Positions 16,088 to 24,576 of a stretch of DNA of 64,000 bases are shown here, piece after piece. Below the pieces are notes generated by a model. The model had not been told where the DNA came from. It saw only the letters and a list, made by a program, of their open reading frames with translations, and made no database searches. Origin of the DNA: Novosphingobium fluoreni (GTDB taxonomy: Bacteria > Pseudomonadota > Alphaproteobacteria > Sphingomonadales > Sphingomonadaceae). Within the stretch, counting starts at the first letter, position 1. Every line of letters begins with the position of its first letter. The stretch is taken from NCBI RefSeq assembly GCF_014196615.1, contig NZ_JACIDY010000001.1, forward strand, positions 1-64,000. The letters run 5' to 3'. The position numbers were made by a program, and so were the translations under genes.

Positions 16088-18583
16088 CTACCCCAGGATG
16101 TCGCGGATCTTGGTCGCCAGCGCATCGACGGCGAAGGGCTTGGTCATCATGTCCATGCCATCCGCCAGAAAGCCTGCGCGCACCGCTGCATTTTGCGCAT
16201 AGCCGGTGATGAACAGGATCTTGAGGTCGGGGCGGGACTGGCGCGCGACCTCGGCCAGCTGCCGGCCGTTCATGCCGGGCAGGCCGACGTCGGACACAAG
16301 CAGGTCGATCCGCTGGTCCGATTGCAGGATGGGTATGGCGCTGTCGGCGTCGGTAGCTTCCAGCACGCCGTAGCCGACTTCGCTCAGCAGCTCGGTCACG
16401 ATCATGCGGACGGAGGGGTCGTCCTCCACCACCATCACCGTCTCACCGCTGCCGCGCGGGGTTTCCGGGCTGGGCATGGCCGCCACCAGGGCTTCCCCAC
16501 CCAGTGAGCGGGTGAGGAACAGCTTAACGGTAGTGCCCTGCCCCACTTCGCTGTAGATGCGCACGTGCCCGCCGGACTGGCGCGCGAAGCCATAGACCAT
16601 GGACAGGCCAAGCCCGGTCCCCTGCCCCACTGGCTTGGTGGTGAAGAACGGCTCGAACACTTTATCCATCATGTTCGGCGCCATCCCGCTGCCGGTGTCG
16701 GTAACGCTCAGCACGACATAGTCGCCCGGCGTCACGTCCGGATGGTCACGCGTGTACCGCTCATCGAGACGGGTGTTGGTCGTCTCGATGATCAGCTTGC
16801 CGCCATTCGGCATCGCATCGCGCGCATTGATGCACAAGTTCAGCAGTGCGCTTTCCAGCTGGTTCTCGTCACTGGAAGCGGCCCAGAGTTCGGGGGCCAG
16901 ATCCGTGCCCAATTCGATCTGTTCGCCCAGAGTGCGGAACAGCAGTTCTTCCATGCCGGCCACCAACGCGTTGACATCCATGGCCTTCATGTCGAGCGAC
17001 TGCCTGCGCCCGAACGCCAGCAAGCGCGAGGTCAGCGCGGCGGCGCGCTGGGCCGAAACGGTGGCGGCATCGATGTACCGGTCCACCCGGTCCATCCGAC
17101 CGGACGCGATATTGCGGCGCATCAGGTCCAAGCTGCCGATCACGCCGGTCAGCATATTGTTGAAATCGTGGGCGATGCCCCCGGTCAGCTGGCCGATCGC
17201 TTCCATCTTCTGGCTTTGGCGCAGCGCTTCCTGCGCCGACTCCAACTCAGCGCGCCGCGCGTTCGCTTCGGTGAGATCACGCCCCACCGCGATGAAGTTC
17301 AAGCCGTCTGCTTCGGGAGACAACGTCCATTCGATGTGTTTCCAATCCCCATCACGCGTGGCGATGCGGTTTTCGAAGCGAATGGGCTGCCGGGTCTGCG
17401 CCATCTCCTTGATGGCCGCCAATGTCTGGGAATTGTCCTCGGGGTGGTTCAGCGTCTCATACGTGCGCGTGAGCAATTCGCTCTCGGTCCAGCCCAAGAT
17501 GCGCGTCCACGCCGGGCTGACCGCGGAGAGCATGCCTTCGTAGTCGCCCCGCGCCAGCATATCCTGAGACAGGTCCCACAACCGATCCCGCTCCGCCCGC
17601 GCGCGCTCGATCGCGACTTTCACCCGCTCGCCCACTTGCTGGACCAGCATGACCTCGTCGTCGGTCCAGGTGCGCGCAGTCGCGCTCTGCACCGCGAGCA
17701 GACTGATAAAATCTGCCTCCTGGAACAGGACGACATCGACATATCCGCCGACTTCGCGCTCCGACAGCCCCGCACGCGCCTCCTTGCCCAGTCGGGGATC
17801 GGTCATCACATCGTGCACCACGACCGGCGCTCCCGACGTGTAGGCCGCCAGGATCGCGGGCCCGAACGATTCCAGCGAATGTTGGCCCACGATCGGACCG
17901 ACGCCGGAATGGTAGTCCCGCTCCACGCTCATCAGGCCGGCGTTGACCTCAGCGTAGAATACGCGGCTGGCGTTCATCTGCTCGCCCAGGCGAACCGCCG
18001 TCATGCTCATGATGTCCGCCGGGGTGGAGAGCGCGCGCAGATCGTCCGACAGGGATAGCAGGAATGCCGCCTTGCGCCCCGCCAACACGCGATCGGTCGT
18101 TTCCGCCAGGAAGCAGATCACGCCAGCAGGTACGCCGTCCTCTTCCAGCACCGGGGAGTAATCGAGGTTGAGCCACATCTGCTCTGTCGTGACGTCGCGA
18201 GTTATCGTGACCTCGTGATCGCGATACTGCAGCGCATCGCCCGCCAGGCCCACTTTCAGGACGTTATCGATGAAATCCTGATTGTCGCCCCATGCCTCAC
18301 GCGCAGTGCAGCCCATCCGGGTCTGATTCTGCGGCCCGACGACGGCGGCGTAGGCATCGTTGTAGAACATGACGCCGTCAGTGCCCCACAACAGCACCAT
18401 CGGCGTGCGCGCTTGCAGGATCAGGGAAACGGCACTGCGCAAGGCGTGGGGCCAGTTCGCGATCGACCCCAATGCCGTGGTCGACCAGTCGGCCGCCGCG
18501 ATGCGTTGCCCCAGCATGCCACCCTTCGCCAGGAAGGGGGGCGTTTCCGGCACCTCAGACAAACGCACCGGAGCGGTGGACAT
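16088..18583 (-). CDS. Hybrid sensor histidine kinase/response regulator (PAS-GAF-PAS)
   Basis: An 831-residue cytoplasmic sensor. Order: PAS-like domain at about 40-165; GAF domain at about 180-325; second PAS at about 335-440; HisKA dimerisation helix with phospho-accepting His472 in GGIAHDFNNMLTG; HATPase with N-box NLCINARDAMPNGG (582-595), G1 DTGSGM (629-634) and G2 GTGLGLS (655-661); C-terminal receiver with phospho-acceptor Asp765 in LLVSDVGLPGMNG. No transmembrane segment is seen, so the signal is probably internal (light, redox or a diffusible ligand); the first PAS lacks an obvious LOV-type cysteine motif. No adjacent output regulator gene is present, so it probably phosphorylates an unlinked protein. 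Such kinases in sphingomonads often feed stress or light responses. Confidence 0.9.
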   Translation of the reverse strand: MSTAPVRLSEVPETPPFLAKGGMLGQRIAAADWSTTALGSIANWPHALRSAVSLILQARTPMVLLWGTDGVMFYNDAYAAVVGPQNQTRMGCTAREAWGDNQDFIDNVLKVGLAGDALQYRDHEVTITRDVTTEQMWLNLDYSPVLEEDGVPAGVICFLAETTDRVLAGRKAAFLLSLSDDLRALSTPADIMSMTAVRLGEQMNASRVFYAEVNAGLMSVERDYHSGVGPIVGQHSLESFGPAILAAYTSGAPVVVHDVMTDPRLGKEARAGLSEREVGGYVDVVLFQEADFISLLAVQSATARTWTDDEVMLVQQVGERVKVAIERARAERDRLWDLSQDMLARGDYEGMLSAVSPAWTRILGWTESELLTRTYETLNHPEDNSQTLAAIKEMAQTRQPIRFENRIATRDGDWKHIEWTLSPEADGLNFIAVGRDLTEANARRAELESAQEALRQSQKMEAIGQLTGGIAHDFNNMLTGVIGSLDLMRRNIASGRMDRVDRYIDAATVSAQRAAALTSRLLAFGRRQSLDMKAMDVNALVAGMEELLFRTLGEQIELGTDLAPELWAASSDENQLESALLNLCINARDAMPNGGKLIIETTNTRLDERYTRDHPDVTPGDYVVLSVTDTGSGMAPNMMDKVFEPFFTTKPVGQGTGLGLSMVYGFARQSGGHVRIYSEVGQGTTVKLFLTRSLGGEALVAAMPSPETPRGSGETVMVVEDDPSVRMIVTELLSEVGYGVLEATDADSAIPILQSDQRIDLLVSDVGLPGMNGRQLAEVARQSRPDLKILFITGYAQNAAVRAGFLADGMDMMTKPFAVDALATKIRDILG

Positions 18584-18736
18584 GATTTGGAATTCTCTGC
18601 GTCGAATGTCCGAAGAAGCCTTCAGACCAGAAATGCTCTCTTAGCCCAACTCAGGCCGCGCTGGAACCGTTAGGTATAGAATGCAGATCATTAGGTGCAA
18701 ATATCACCGCACCAAGAGCCCCACCGGGATAACGCA

Positions 18737-19090
18737 TCACCAGATCTGCATCTCGGCATCCTCGGCGGACATGCGGCCCTGATCGCTCATCATGTCCTTG
18801 CTGATATGGCAGATGTAGCCGCCAAGATCGGCATCGAAGGTCAGGTCGCTCCAGGGCACCAGCAGGAACCGCGTCGCGCCCAGGCCGAACAGTCCGCTGT
18901 CCGAAACGATTACGTGCGCCACTTGTCCCGTCCGCTTGTTGACCATGAAATTGTGGACGTGGCCCACCTTCTTGTGATCGAGGCCATAGACGGCGGTGCC
19001 TTCCACGCGGTCTGACGCGATCAGATCGTGGTTGCCCACCGTCTCGATCGGCGCTTCAGGCCCGTTGGTATCGATTTCGCGCTCCGGCAT
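18737..19090 (-). CDS. PRC-barrel domain protein
   Basis: A 117-residue soluble protein dominated by a PRC-barrel fold (LIASDRVEGTAVYGLD near the start, then KVGHVHNFMVNKRTGQVAHV and FLLVPWSDLTFD). PRC-barrel domains occur in photosynthetic reaction-centre H subunits and in RNA-processing factors such as RimM. Stand-alone forms like this one are common in alphaproteobacteria, often stress-induced, with no defined activity. The ATG at 19090 follows GGAGATCATC directly. An alternative at 19120 adds ten residues without a ribosome site. It is the gene downstream in orientation from the leucine operon's divergent promoter region and forms no clear operon. Confidence 0.8.
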   Translation of the reverse strand: MPEREIDTNGPEAPIETVGNHDLIASDRVEGTAVYGLDHKKVGHVHNFMVNKRTGQVAHVIVSDSGLFGLGATRFLLVPWSDLTFDADLGGYICHISKDMMSDQGRMSAEDAEMQIW

Positions 19091-19260
19091 GATGATCTCC
19101 TTCGATCCGCTGAAACGCACACCGGCATGGATGGTTCTTGGCTGGACCGATCCCGATCAATTCCACGAGCCATGAAAATATTGCGCAGTCCTGAAATTTT
19201 ATAATTCCTCCGAAGGAGGACACTTGTTAGACTGAGGGCCAGATAGAAGAGGAGAGAGCC

Positions 19261-20862
19261 ATGAGCGCGCCGGTGCTCGCCACGAAGCTGGATCTGGCCA
19301 CCCCGGAAGCGCAAGCGCGCGCCGCGCATAACCGCATGCTGGCCCAAGAATTGCGGGATAAGGTGGTGCAAGCCGCGCAAGGCGGCGATGAACGCTCTCG
19401 CCAACGCCATGTCAGCCGGGGCAAGCTCTTGCCGCGTGACCGGGTGGAGCGGCTGCTCGATCCCGGCTCGCCATTCCTGGAGATCGGCCAACTCGCCGCG
19501 AACGGGCTTTATGACGATGAGGTGCCCGGCGCCGGGATCATCACCGGCATCGGCCGCGTATCGGGCCGCCAGTGCATGGTCTTCGCCAACGACGCCACGG
19601 TTAAGGGCGGCACCTATTTCCCGATGACGGTGAAGAAGCACATCCGCGCGCAGGAGATCGCGCAGGCCAACCACCTGCCGTGCGTCTATCTGGTGGACAG
19701 CGGCGGCGCGAACCTGCCGAACCAGGCGGAAGTCTTCCCCGATCGCGATCACTTCGGCCGGTTCTTCTTCAACCAGGCCAACATGAGCGCCAAGGGCATC
19801 CCGCAGATCGCCAGCGTCATGGGCAGTTGCACCGCCGGCGGGGCCTACGTCCCGGCGATGAGCGACGAGACGGTGATCGTGAAGGAACAGGGCACGATCT
19901 TCCTGGCCGGTCCGCCGCTGGTGCAAGCCGCCACCGGCGAAGTCATCTCGGCGGAGGACCTGGGCGGTGGCGAGTTGCACAGCCGCAAGTCCGGCGTCAC
20001 CGACCACCTCGCCGACAGCGACGAGCATGCGCTGACCATCGTGCGCGACATCGTCAGCCACATGGGCGGGCCCCACCCGCACCGCGTGGCCCTGCGCGAT
20101 CCCCGCCCGCCGAAGTATGCCGCCGAAGACCTTTATGCGATCATCCCGGAGGACGTGCGCGCGCCCTACGACGTGCACGAAGTGATCGCGCGGCTGGTGG
20201 ACGCTTCCGAATTCCACGAGTTCAAGGCGCTTTACGGCACCACGCTGGTCTGCGGGTTCGCGCATATCTGGGGCGTGCCGGTGGCGATCCTGGCCAACAA
20301 CGGCGTGCTGTTTTCCGAAAGCGCACAGAAAGGCGCGCACTTCATCGAACTGGCCTGCCAGCGCGGGATACCGCTGTTGTTCCTGCAGAACATCTCGGGC
20401 TTCATGGTCGGCGGCAAGTACGAGGCCGAAGGCATCGCCAAGCACGGGGCCAAGCTGGTGACGGCGGTGGCGACCGCGCAAGTCCCCAAGCTGACCGTGC
20501 TGATCGGCGGCAGCTTCGGCGCGGGCAACTACGGTATGTGCGGCAGAGCCTACGACCCGCGCTTCCTGTTCACCTGGCCCAACGCCCGCATCAGCGTGAT
20601 GGGCGGCGAGCAGGCAGCTTCGGTGCTGGCCACCGTCCACCGCGACGCAGCCAGCTGGACGCCCGAGGATGCGGAGGCGTTCAAAGCCCCGATCCGCCAG
20701 AAGTACGAGGATGAAGGCAATCCCTATTACGCCACCGCGCGGCTGTGGGACGATGGCGTGATCGACCCGGCGCAGACGCGTGACGTGCTGGGCCTGGCGC
20801 TGGCGGCCTGCCTAGAAGCCCCGATCGCGGAGGCACCCCGCTTCGGGGTGTTCCGGATGTGA
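19261..20862 (+). CDS. mccB: Methylcrotonoyl-CoA carboxylase, carboxyltransferase (beta) subunit
   Basis: A 533-residue biotin-dependent carboxyltransferase of leucine and isovalerate breakdown. It transfers CO2 from carboxybiotin to 3-methylcrotonyl-CoA. Crotonase-like halves are evident: [18 protein letters not shown] oxyanion block (here [17 protein letters not shown]), [29 protein letters not shown], and in the second half [15 protein letters not shown] and [17 protein letters not shown]. These match MCC beta better than propionyl-CoA carboxylase. It heads an operon on plus with a GGAGAG site. Normally the biotin-carrying alpha subunit follows directly; here a DUF559 gene lies between, and its start overlaps this stop (GTGA). 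Also called liuB. Confidence 0.93.
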   Translation: MSAPVLATKLDLATPEAQARAAHNRMLAQELRDKVVQAAQGGDERSRQRHVSRGKLLPRDRVERLLDPGSPFLEIGQLAANGLYDDEVPGAGIITGIGRVSGRQCMVFANDATVKGGTYFPMTVKKHIRAQEIAQANHLPCVYLVDSGGANLPNQAEVFPDRDHFGRFFFNQANMSAKGIPQIASVMGSCTAGGAYVPAMSDETVIVKEQGTIFLAGPPLVQAATGEVISAEDLGGGELHSRKSGVTDHLADSDEHALTIVRDIVSHMGGPHPHRVALRDPRPPKYAAEDLYAIIPEDVRAPYDVHEVIARLVDASEFHEFKALYGTTLVCGFAHIWGVPVAILANNGVLFSESAQKGAHFIELACQRGIPLLFLQNISGFMVGGKYEAEGIAKHGAKLVTAVATAQVPKLTVLIGGSFGAGNYGMCGRAYDPRFLFTWPNARISVMGGEQAASVLATVHRDAASWTPEDAEAFKAPIRQKYEDEGNPYYATARLWDDGVIDPAQTRDVLGLALAACLEAPIAEAPRFGVFRM

Positions 20863-21347
20863 TAGACGCGCAGGCAGTTCCTCCCCGGCACGGGGAGGGG
20901 GACCATCCGCAGGATGGTGGAGGGGGCCCCCCTCTCCTCCGCCAGCCGATCAAGCAGATCAAACGCGCCCGTGTTCTGCGCAAGACGTTGAGCTTGCCCG
21001 AAGGCCTACTTTGGCGTGAGCTTCAAAAGCGCCCGGCAGGCTACCGCTTCCGCAGGCAAATGCCCCAGGCGCCTTATACTATCGACTTTGCCTGCCTTTC
21101 CGCCCGCCTCGCGATTGAGGTCGACGGCGAAGCTCACAACCGAGGCGATCAGCCGGCAAAGGACATCACGCGCGACGCGGTACTGGCCGAACGCGGCTTC
21201 AAAACCCTCCGCCTGTCCGCATACGAGGTGCTCAAGAACATGGATGCTTGCATCACCGCCATCGTCGCTGCCTGCCAAGAGTCAGGGCCCCCTCCACCAT
21301 CGCTTCGCGACGGTCCCCCTCCCCGTTCCGGGGAGGAACCTCAATGA
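20859..21347 (+). CDS. DUF559 endonuclease-like protein enclosed by inverted repeats
   Basis: A 162-residue protein with a DUF559 domain (about 33-135), a Vsr-like PD-(D/E)xK nuclease fold. Visible are [35 protein letters not shown] with Asp76, and [13 protein letters not shown] with Glu87 and Asp89, the expected acidic metal-site residues. The GTG at 20859 overlaps the mccB stop, and the TGA overlaps the mccA ATG. No other start gives the complete domain. Residues 7-24 and 143-161 are translated from two arms of an inverted repeat (20877-20930 and 21285-21339), giving Pro/Gly-rich tails. The whole unit thus looks inserted, in frame, between two subunits of one enzyme. The cellular role is unknown: DNA nicking or repair, or repeat mobility. 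Confidence 0.8.
   Translation: MIDAQAVPPRHGEGDHPQDGGGGPPLLRQPIKQIKRARVLRKTLSLPEGLLWRELQKRPAGYRFRRQMPQAPYTIDFACLSARLAIEVDGEAHNRGDQPAKDITRDAVLAERGFKTLRLSAYEVLKNMDACITAIVAACQESGPPPPSLRDGPPPRSGEEPQ
20877..20930 (+). repeat. Left arm of inverted repeat flanking DUF559
   Basis: It begins GTTCCTCCCCGG, contains an ACGGGGAGGGGGACC core and a short CATCC/GGATG hairpin, and ends GTGGAGGGGGCCC. It matches the reverse complement of 21285-21339 at most positions, differing mainly in the hairpin loop. It can itself fold into a compact GC-rich hairpin, like REP elements. Confidence 0.85.
21285..21339 (-). repeat. Right arm of inverted repeat flanking DUF559
   Basis: On the minus strand it reads GTTCCTCCCCGG, an ACGGGGAGGGGGACC core, a CG-rich small hairpin, then GTGGTGGAGGGG-like sequence, mirroring the left arm. 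It ends five bases before the mccA ATG and supplies the GGGGAGG ribosome site for mccA. Confidence 0.85.
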
Positions 21348-23200
21348 TCCAATCCCTCCTCATCGCCAATCGAGGCGAGATCGCCTGCCGTATCATCCGC
21401 ACGGCCCGACGGCTCGGTATCCGCACCATCGCAGTCTATTCCGATGCCGACGCCGATGCGCTCCATATGCGCCAAGCGGATGAGGCCGTGCATATCGGCC
21501 CCTCGCCCGCGCGCGAAAGCTATCTTGTGGGCGAACGCATCCTGGCCGCCGCGCGGCAGACCGGGGCGCAGGCGATCCACCCCGGTTATGGCTTCCTCTC
21601 AGAAAATTCCGCCTTCGCGCAAAGCGTGATCGACGCAGGGCTTATCTGGGTGGGCCCGAACCCCGCCTCGATCGATGCGATGGGCCTCAAAGATGCCGCC
21701 AAGACGCTGATGGCCGCCGCTGGCGTGCCGGTCACCCCAGGTTATATGGGTGCGGACCAGAACCCCGACCATCTCGCCGCCGAAGCCGCCAAGATCGGCT
21801 ATCCGGTGCTGATCAAGGCGGTCGCGGGCGGTGGCGGCAAGGGCATGCGGCTGGTGGAGAGCGCCGAGGCGTTCCACGATGCGCTGGCCTCCTGCCAGCG
21901 AGAGGCGGCGGCCTCGTTCGGCAACGATCATGTGCTGATCGAAAAGTACATCCTCTCCCCCCGCCATATCGAAGTGCAGGTCTTCGGCGACAGCCACGGC
22001 AACGTCGTCCACTTGTCCGAACGCGATTGCTCGCTCCAGCGCCGTCACCAGAAAGTGATCGAGGAAGCGCCCGCCCCCGGCATGGACGAAGCCACGCGCG
22101 CCGCACTGTGCGCCTCGGCCGTGCGCGCGGCGAAAGCGGTGGACTATGTCGGCGCGGGCACGATCGAGTTCATCGCCGATGGGTCGGGTGCGTTACGCGC
22201 CGATCGCATCTGGTTCATGGAGATGAACACCCGCCTGCAAGTCGAACATCCCGTCACCGAAGAGATCACCGGCGTCGATCTCGTCGAATGGCAGCTGCGC
22301 GTGGCGAGCGGCGAACCGCTGCCGCTGGCGCAGGAGGATCTGGCGATCCATGGCTGGGCGATGGAAGCGCGGCTCTATGCCGAAGATCCGGCGAAGGGCT
22401 TCCTGCCCTCGATCGGCAAGCTGGAACTGCTGCAATTCGGCGAGAGCGAGGGTGCCGGTGGACGAGGCCGGGTCGACACCGGCGTGTTCGAAGGTGCGGA
22501 AGTCTCGCCTTTCTACGACCCGATGATCGCGAAAGTGATCGCCTGGGGCGAGGACCGCGACGAAGCGCGTGAGCGATTGTCCGACATGCTCAGCGACAGC
22601 GCGGTGTGGCCGGTGAAGACCAACGCCTCGTTCCTGGTCAAGGCGCTGGACCATCCCGACTTCGTGGCGGGCACTGTCGACACCGGCCTGATCGGCCGTA
22701 GCAGCGCCGCGCTGGCGCAAACGCCGCAGCCCTCGTGCGAGGTGTTGGAGGCGGCGGCGGCGGCGCTGGTCCCCGACGTGCCGGTATCGGGCTTCCGCCT
22801 GAATGCCGCGCCGACCCGCACGGCGTGGTTCCTCCTCGACGATCAGGAGATCGAGGTCGCCCTTCATCCCGGTGGCGGTGGCGAAGCCGTGGAGGCCGTC
22901 ATGATCGCCGAGCAGGGGCAGGCCTGGCGGCTTTCGCCCTGGCGGCGCGAGGGTGTTCACGGCGCGGCGGCAGGGTCCGGCGCGATCGTCTCTCCCATGC
23001 CGGGCAAGGTGATCGCGGTGGATGTCGAAGCGGGGCAGACCGTTACCGCCGGGCAGAAGCTGCTGACGCTGGAAGCCATGAAGATGGAGCACACCCTCAC
23101 CGCGCCATTTGCAGGCATCGTCGCCGAACTCAAAGTCAGCGCCGGTCAGCAAGTGCAGGTGGAGGCGCTGCTGGCCCGGATCGAAGCGGAGGCCGAATGA
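21344..23200 (+). CDS. mccA: Methylcrotonoyl-CoA carboxylase, biotin-containing (alpha) subunit
   Basis: A 618-residue acyl-CoA carboxylase alpha chain. The biotin carboxylase domain (1-450) shows LIANRGEIACRI at the start, the ATP-grasp loop AVAGGGGKGMRLV, and HIEVQVFGDSHGN, ERDCSLQRRHQK, and MNTRLQVEHPVTE. A short linker leads to the C-terminal biotinyl domain, with the biotin attachment Lys580 in EAMKMEHT. It works with MccB in the cytoplasm on leucine-derived 3-methylcrotonyl-CoA. The ATG at 21344 is chosen over an upstream in-frame codon at 21248 because [12 protein letters not shown] is the family start. It overlaps the DUF559 stop (ATGA). Its stop in turn overlaps the TfoX-like gene. 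Also called liuD. Confidence 0.93.
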   Translation: MIQSLLIANRGEIACRIIRTARRLGIRTIAVYSDADADALHMRQADEAVHIGPSPARESYLVGERILAAARQTGAQAIHPGYGFLSENSAFAQSVIDAGLIWVGPNPASIDAMGLKDAAKTLMAAAGVPVTPGYMGADQNPDHLAAEAAKIGYPVLIKAVAGGGGKGMRLVESAEAFHDALASCQREAAASFGNDHVLIEKYILSPRHIEVQVFGDSHGNVVHLSERDCSLQRRHQKVIEEAPAPGMDEATRAALCASAVRAAKAVDYVGAGTIEFIADGSGALRADRIWFMEMNTRLQVEHPVTEEITGVDLVEWQLRVASGEPLPLAQEDLAIHGWAMEARLYAEDPAKGFLPSIGKLELLQFGESEGAGGRGRVDTGVFEGAEVSPFYDPMIAKVIAWGEDRDEARERLSDMLSDSAVWPVKTNASFLVKALDHPDFVAGTVDTGLIGRSSAALAQTPQPSCEVLEAAAAALVPDVPVSGFRLNAAPTRTAWFLLDDQEIEVALHPGGGGEAVEAVMIAEQGQAWRLSPWRREGVHGAAAGSGAIVSPMPGKVIAVDVEAGQTVTAGQKLLTLEAMKMEHTLTAPFAGIVAELKVSAGQQVQVEALLARIEAEAE

Positions 23201-23577
23201 ACAAGGCGCGCGAGAAGGAAGGGCACACCGAAATCGTCGATTGGGTGAGCGAATGCCTGGAGCCGATCGGCACCGTCACCGCCCGCGCGATGATGGGCGG
23301 ACAGACGCTTTACTGCGACGGCGTGGTCTTCGCGATCGCCGCTGCCGGGCAATTGTGGTTCAAGGCCGACGCCGAAACCGATCACGAGTGGGACGCAGCC
23401 GAGCGTGAGCGCTTCGCCTACGATCGCGACGGCCAGACGGCGACGATGAATTACCGCCTCGCGCCAGACGACTGCTACGATTATCCCGATGAGATGCGCC
23501 GCTGGGCCGAACTCGGCCTCGTGGCGGGGCGACGCGCCGCCGCCAAGAAAAAGCCCTGCAAGGCCAAGGAACTCTGA
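23197..23577 (+). CDS. TfoX/Sxy N-terminal domain protein
   Basis: A 126-residue protein with the TfoX N-terminal fold: CLEPIGTVTARAMMGGQTLY, CDGVVFAIAAAGQLWFKAD, and MNYRLAPDDCYDYPDEMRRW. In gammaproteobacteria the full-length Sxy/TfoX controls competence genes. Short proteins with only the N-terminal domain are widespread and mostly uncharacterised, so a competence role should not be assumed. The ATG overlaps the mccA stop (ATGA) and its own stop overlaps the MaoC gene (TGATG). It is therefore embedded in the leucine-catabolism operon, and its expression follows carboxylase expression. The Lys/Ala-rich C-terminus (RRAAAKKKPCKAKEL) is probably disordered and may bind nucleic acid. Confidence 0.82.
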   Translation: MNKAREKEGHTEIVDWVSECLEPIGTVTARAMMGGQTLYCDGVVFAIAAAGQLWFKADAETDHEWDAAERERFAYDRDGQTATMNYRLAPDDCYDYPDEMRRWAELGLVAGRRAAAKKKPCKAKEL

Positions 23578-24029
23578 TGCCCGGCAAATTCTTCGACGAG
23601 TGGACCATGGGCGAGCGCATCACCCACCAGCCCAGCCGCACCGTGACCGAAACCGACAACCTGCTGTTCAGCGCCATGACGCACAACATGCAGCCTCTGC
23701 ACCTCGATGCCGAGACGGCCAAGGCCAGCGAGTTCGGCCAGATCCTGGTGAACTCCACCTTCACCTTCAGCCTGGCGGTCGGGCTCTCCATCGCCGACAC
23801 GACCGTGGGCACGCTCGTCGCCAACCTGGGGTTCGACAAGGTGGTGACGCCCAAGCCCACCTTTCTCGGCGATACGCTGACGTGCCATAGCGAAGTGGTG
23901 GAGCTGCGCGAAAGCCGCTCTCGCCCGACGCAGGGGATCGTCGTCTTTCGGCACGAGCTCACCAACCAGCGGGGCGAGACGGCGCTCTCCATGTTGCGCA
24001 CGGTGTTGCTGAAAAAGCGCGAAGGTTGA
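23577..24029 (+). CDS. MaoC-family dehydratase (hot-dog fold)
   Basis: A 150-residue hot-dog-fold protein beginning MPGKFFDEWTMGERITH. The MaoC hydratase signature is visible (TETDNLLFSAMTHNMQPLH, with the expected His-Asp-like active-site region), then a FGQILVNSTFTFSLAVGLS helix. It probably hydrates an enoyl-CoA or related mesaconyl-type thioester. It is fused into the operon by a one-base overlap with the TfoX-like gene and lies directly after the methylcrotonyl-CoA carboxylase genes. A role in leucine or branched-chain acyl-CoA degradation is the simplest inference. The enzyme that truly follows MCC, methylglutaconyl-CoA hydratase, is usually a crotonase, so an equivalent function here is unproven. 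Confidence 0.85.
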   Translation: MPGKFFDEWTMGERITHQPSRTVTETDNLLFSAMTHNMQPLHLDAETAKASEFGQILVNSTFTFSLAVGLSIADTTVGTLVANLGFDKVVTPKPTFLGDTLTCHSEVVELRESRSRPTQGIVVFRHELTNQRGETALSMLRTVLLKKREG

Positions 24030-24060
24030 CGCACCTGGCGCGAGAGGCAATCTCGCGATC

Positions 24061-24576
24061 ATGAAGCTGCGTTCCGCCACACCCGCCGATGCCGCCGCCC
24101 TCGCCCGGTTGGGACGCGATGCCTTCTGCGCGTCGTTCGCGCACCTCTATCGCGACGAGGACTTGCAGGCGTTCCTGGCCGCCGCGCATTCGCCGGAAAA
24201 GGTCGCCGCCGAGATCGCCGATCCGGCCATGGCGATCGTGCTGGCGGTGGCGGACGAAGGTGCGCTGCTGGGTTACTGTAAGCTGGTGCTGGCATGCGGC
24301 TGGCCCGAACATGCCCGCGCGCAGCCCGTGGTTGAGATCAAGCAGTTCTACACCCAGCCCCACGCCACCGGGCGCGGAATCGGCGCGGCGATGATGGATT
24401 GGACGCTGGCGGATGCGCAGCGCCAGGGGGCAAAGGAAATCCAGCTATCGGTCTGGAGCGAAAACCACGGCGGCCAGCGCTTCTACGCGCGCTATGGCTT
24501 CATCAAGATCGCCGATATCCATTTTATCGTCGGGGAGCAGCGGGACGAAGAGTTCCTGTTCGCCAAGCTGCTATGA
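24061..24576 (+). CDS. GNAT-family N-acetyltransferase
   Basis: A 171-residue acetyltransferase of the GNAT fold. The start MKLRSATPADAAALARLGRDAF is typical. The acetyl-CoA pyrophosphate loop lies in TGRGIGAAMMDW, and the C-terminal block is SENHGGQRFYARYGFIKI. The acceptor is unknown; relatives act on amino acids, polyamines, antibiotics or ribosomal-protein N-termini. It lies 31 bases after the MaoC gene and may still be part of the leucine operon, although no overlap links them. Its last six bases overlap the convergent CorA/ZntB stop. Confidence 0.88.
   Translation: MKLRSATPADAAALARLGRDAFCASFAHLYRDEDLQAFLAAAHSPEKVAAEIADPAMAIVLAVADEGALLGYCKLVLACGWPEHARAQPVVEIKQFYTQPHATGRGIGAAMMDWTLADAQRQGAKEIQLSVWSENHGGQRFYARYGFIKIADIHFIVGEQRDEEFLFAKLL

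Noticed and set aside
15879..16202. 107-codon plus-strand frame between the OmpA and kinase genes
   Set aside because: It overlaps the 3' end of the kinase gene antisense, with no ribosome site or recognisable domain.
20877..21339. Target-site duplication around the DUF559 unit
   Set aside because: The bases just outside the two arms do not match, so a classical transposon insertion is not shown.
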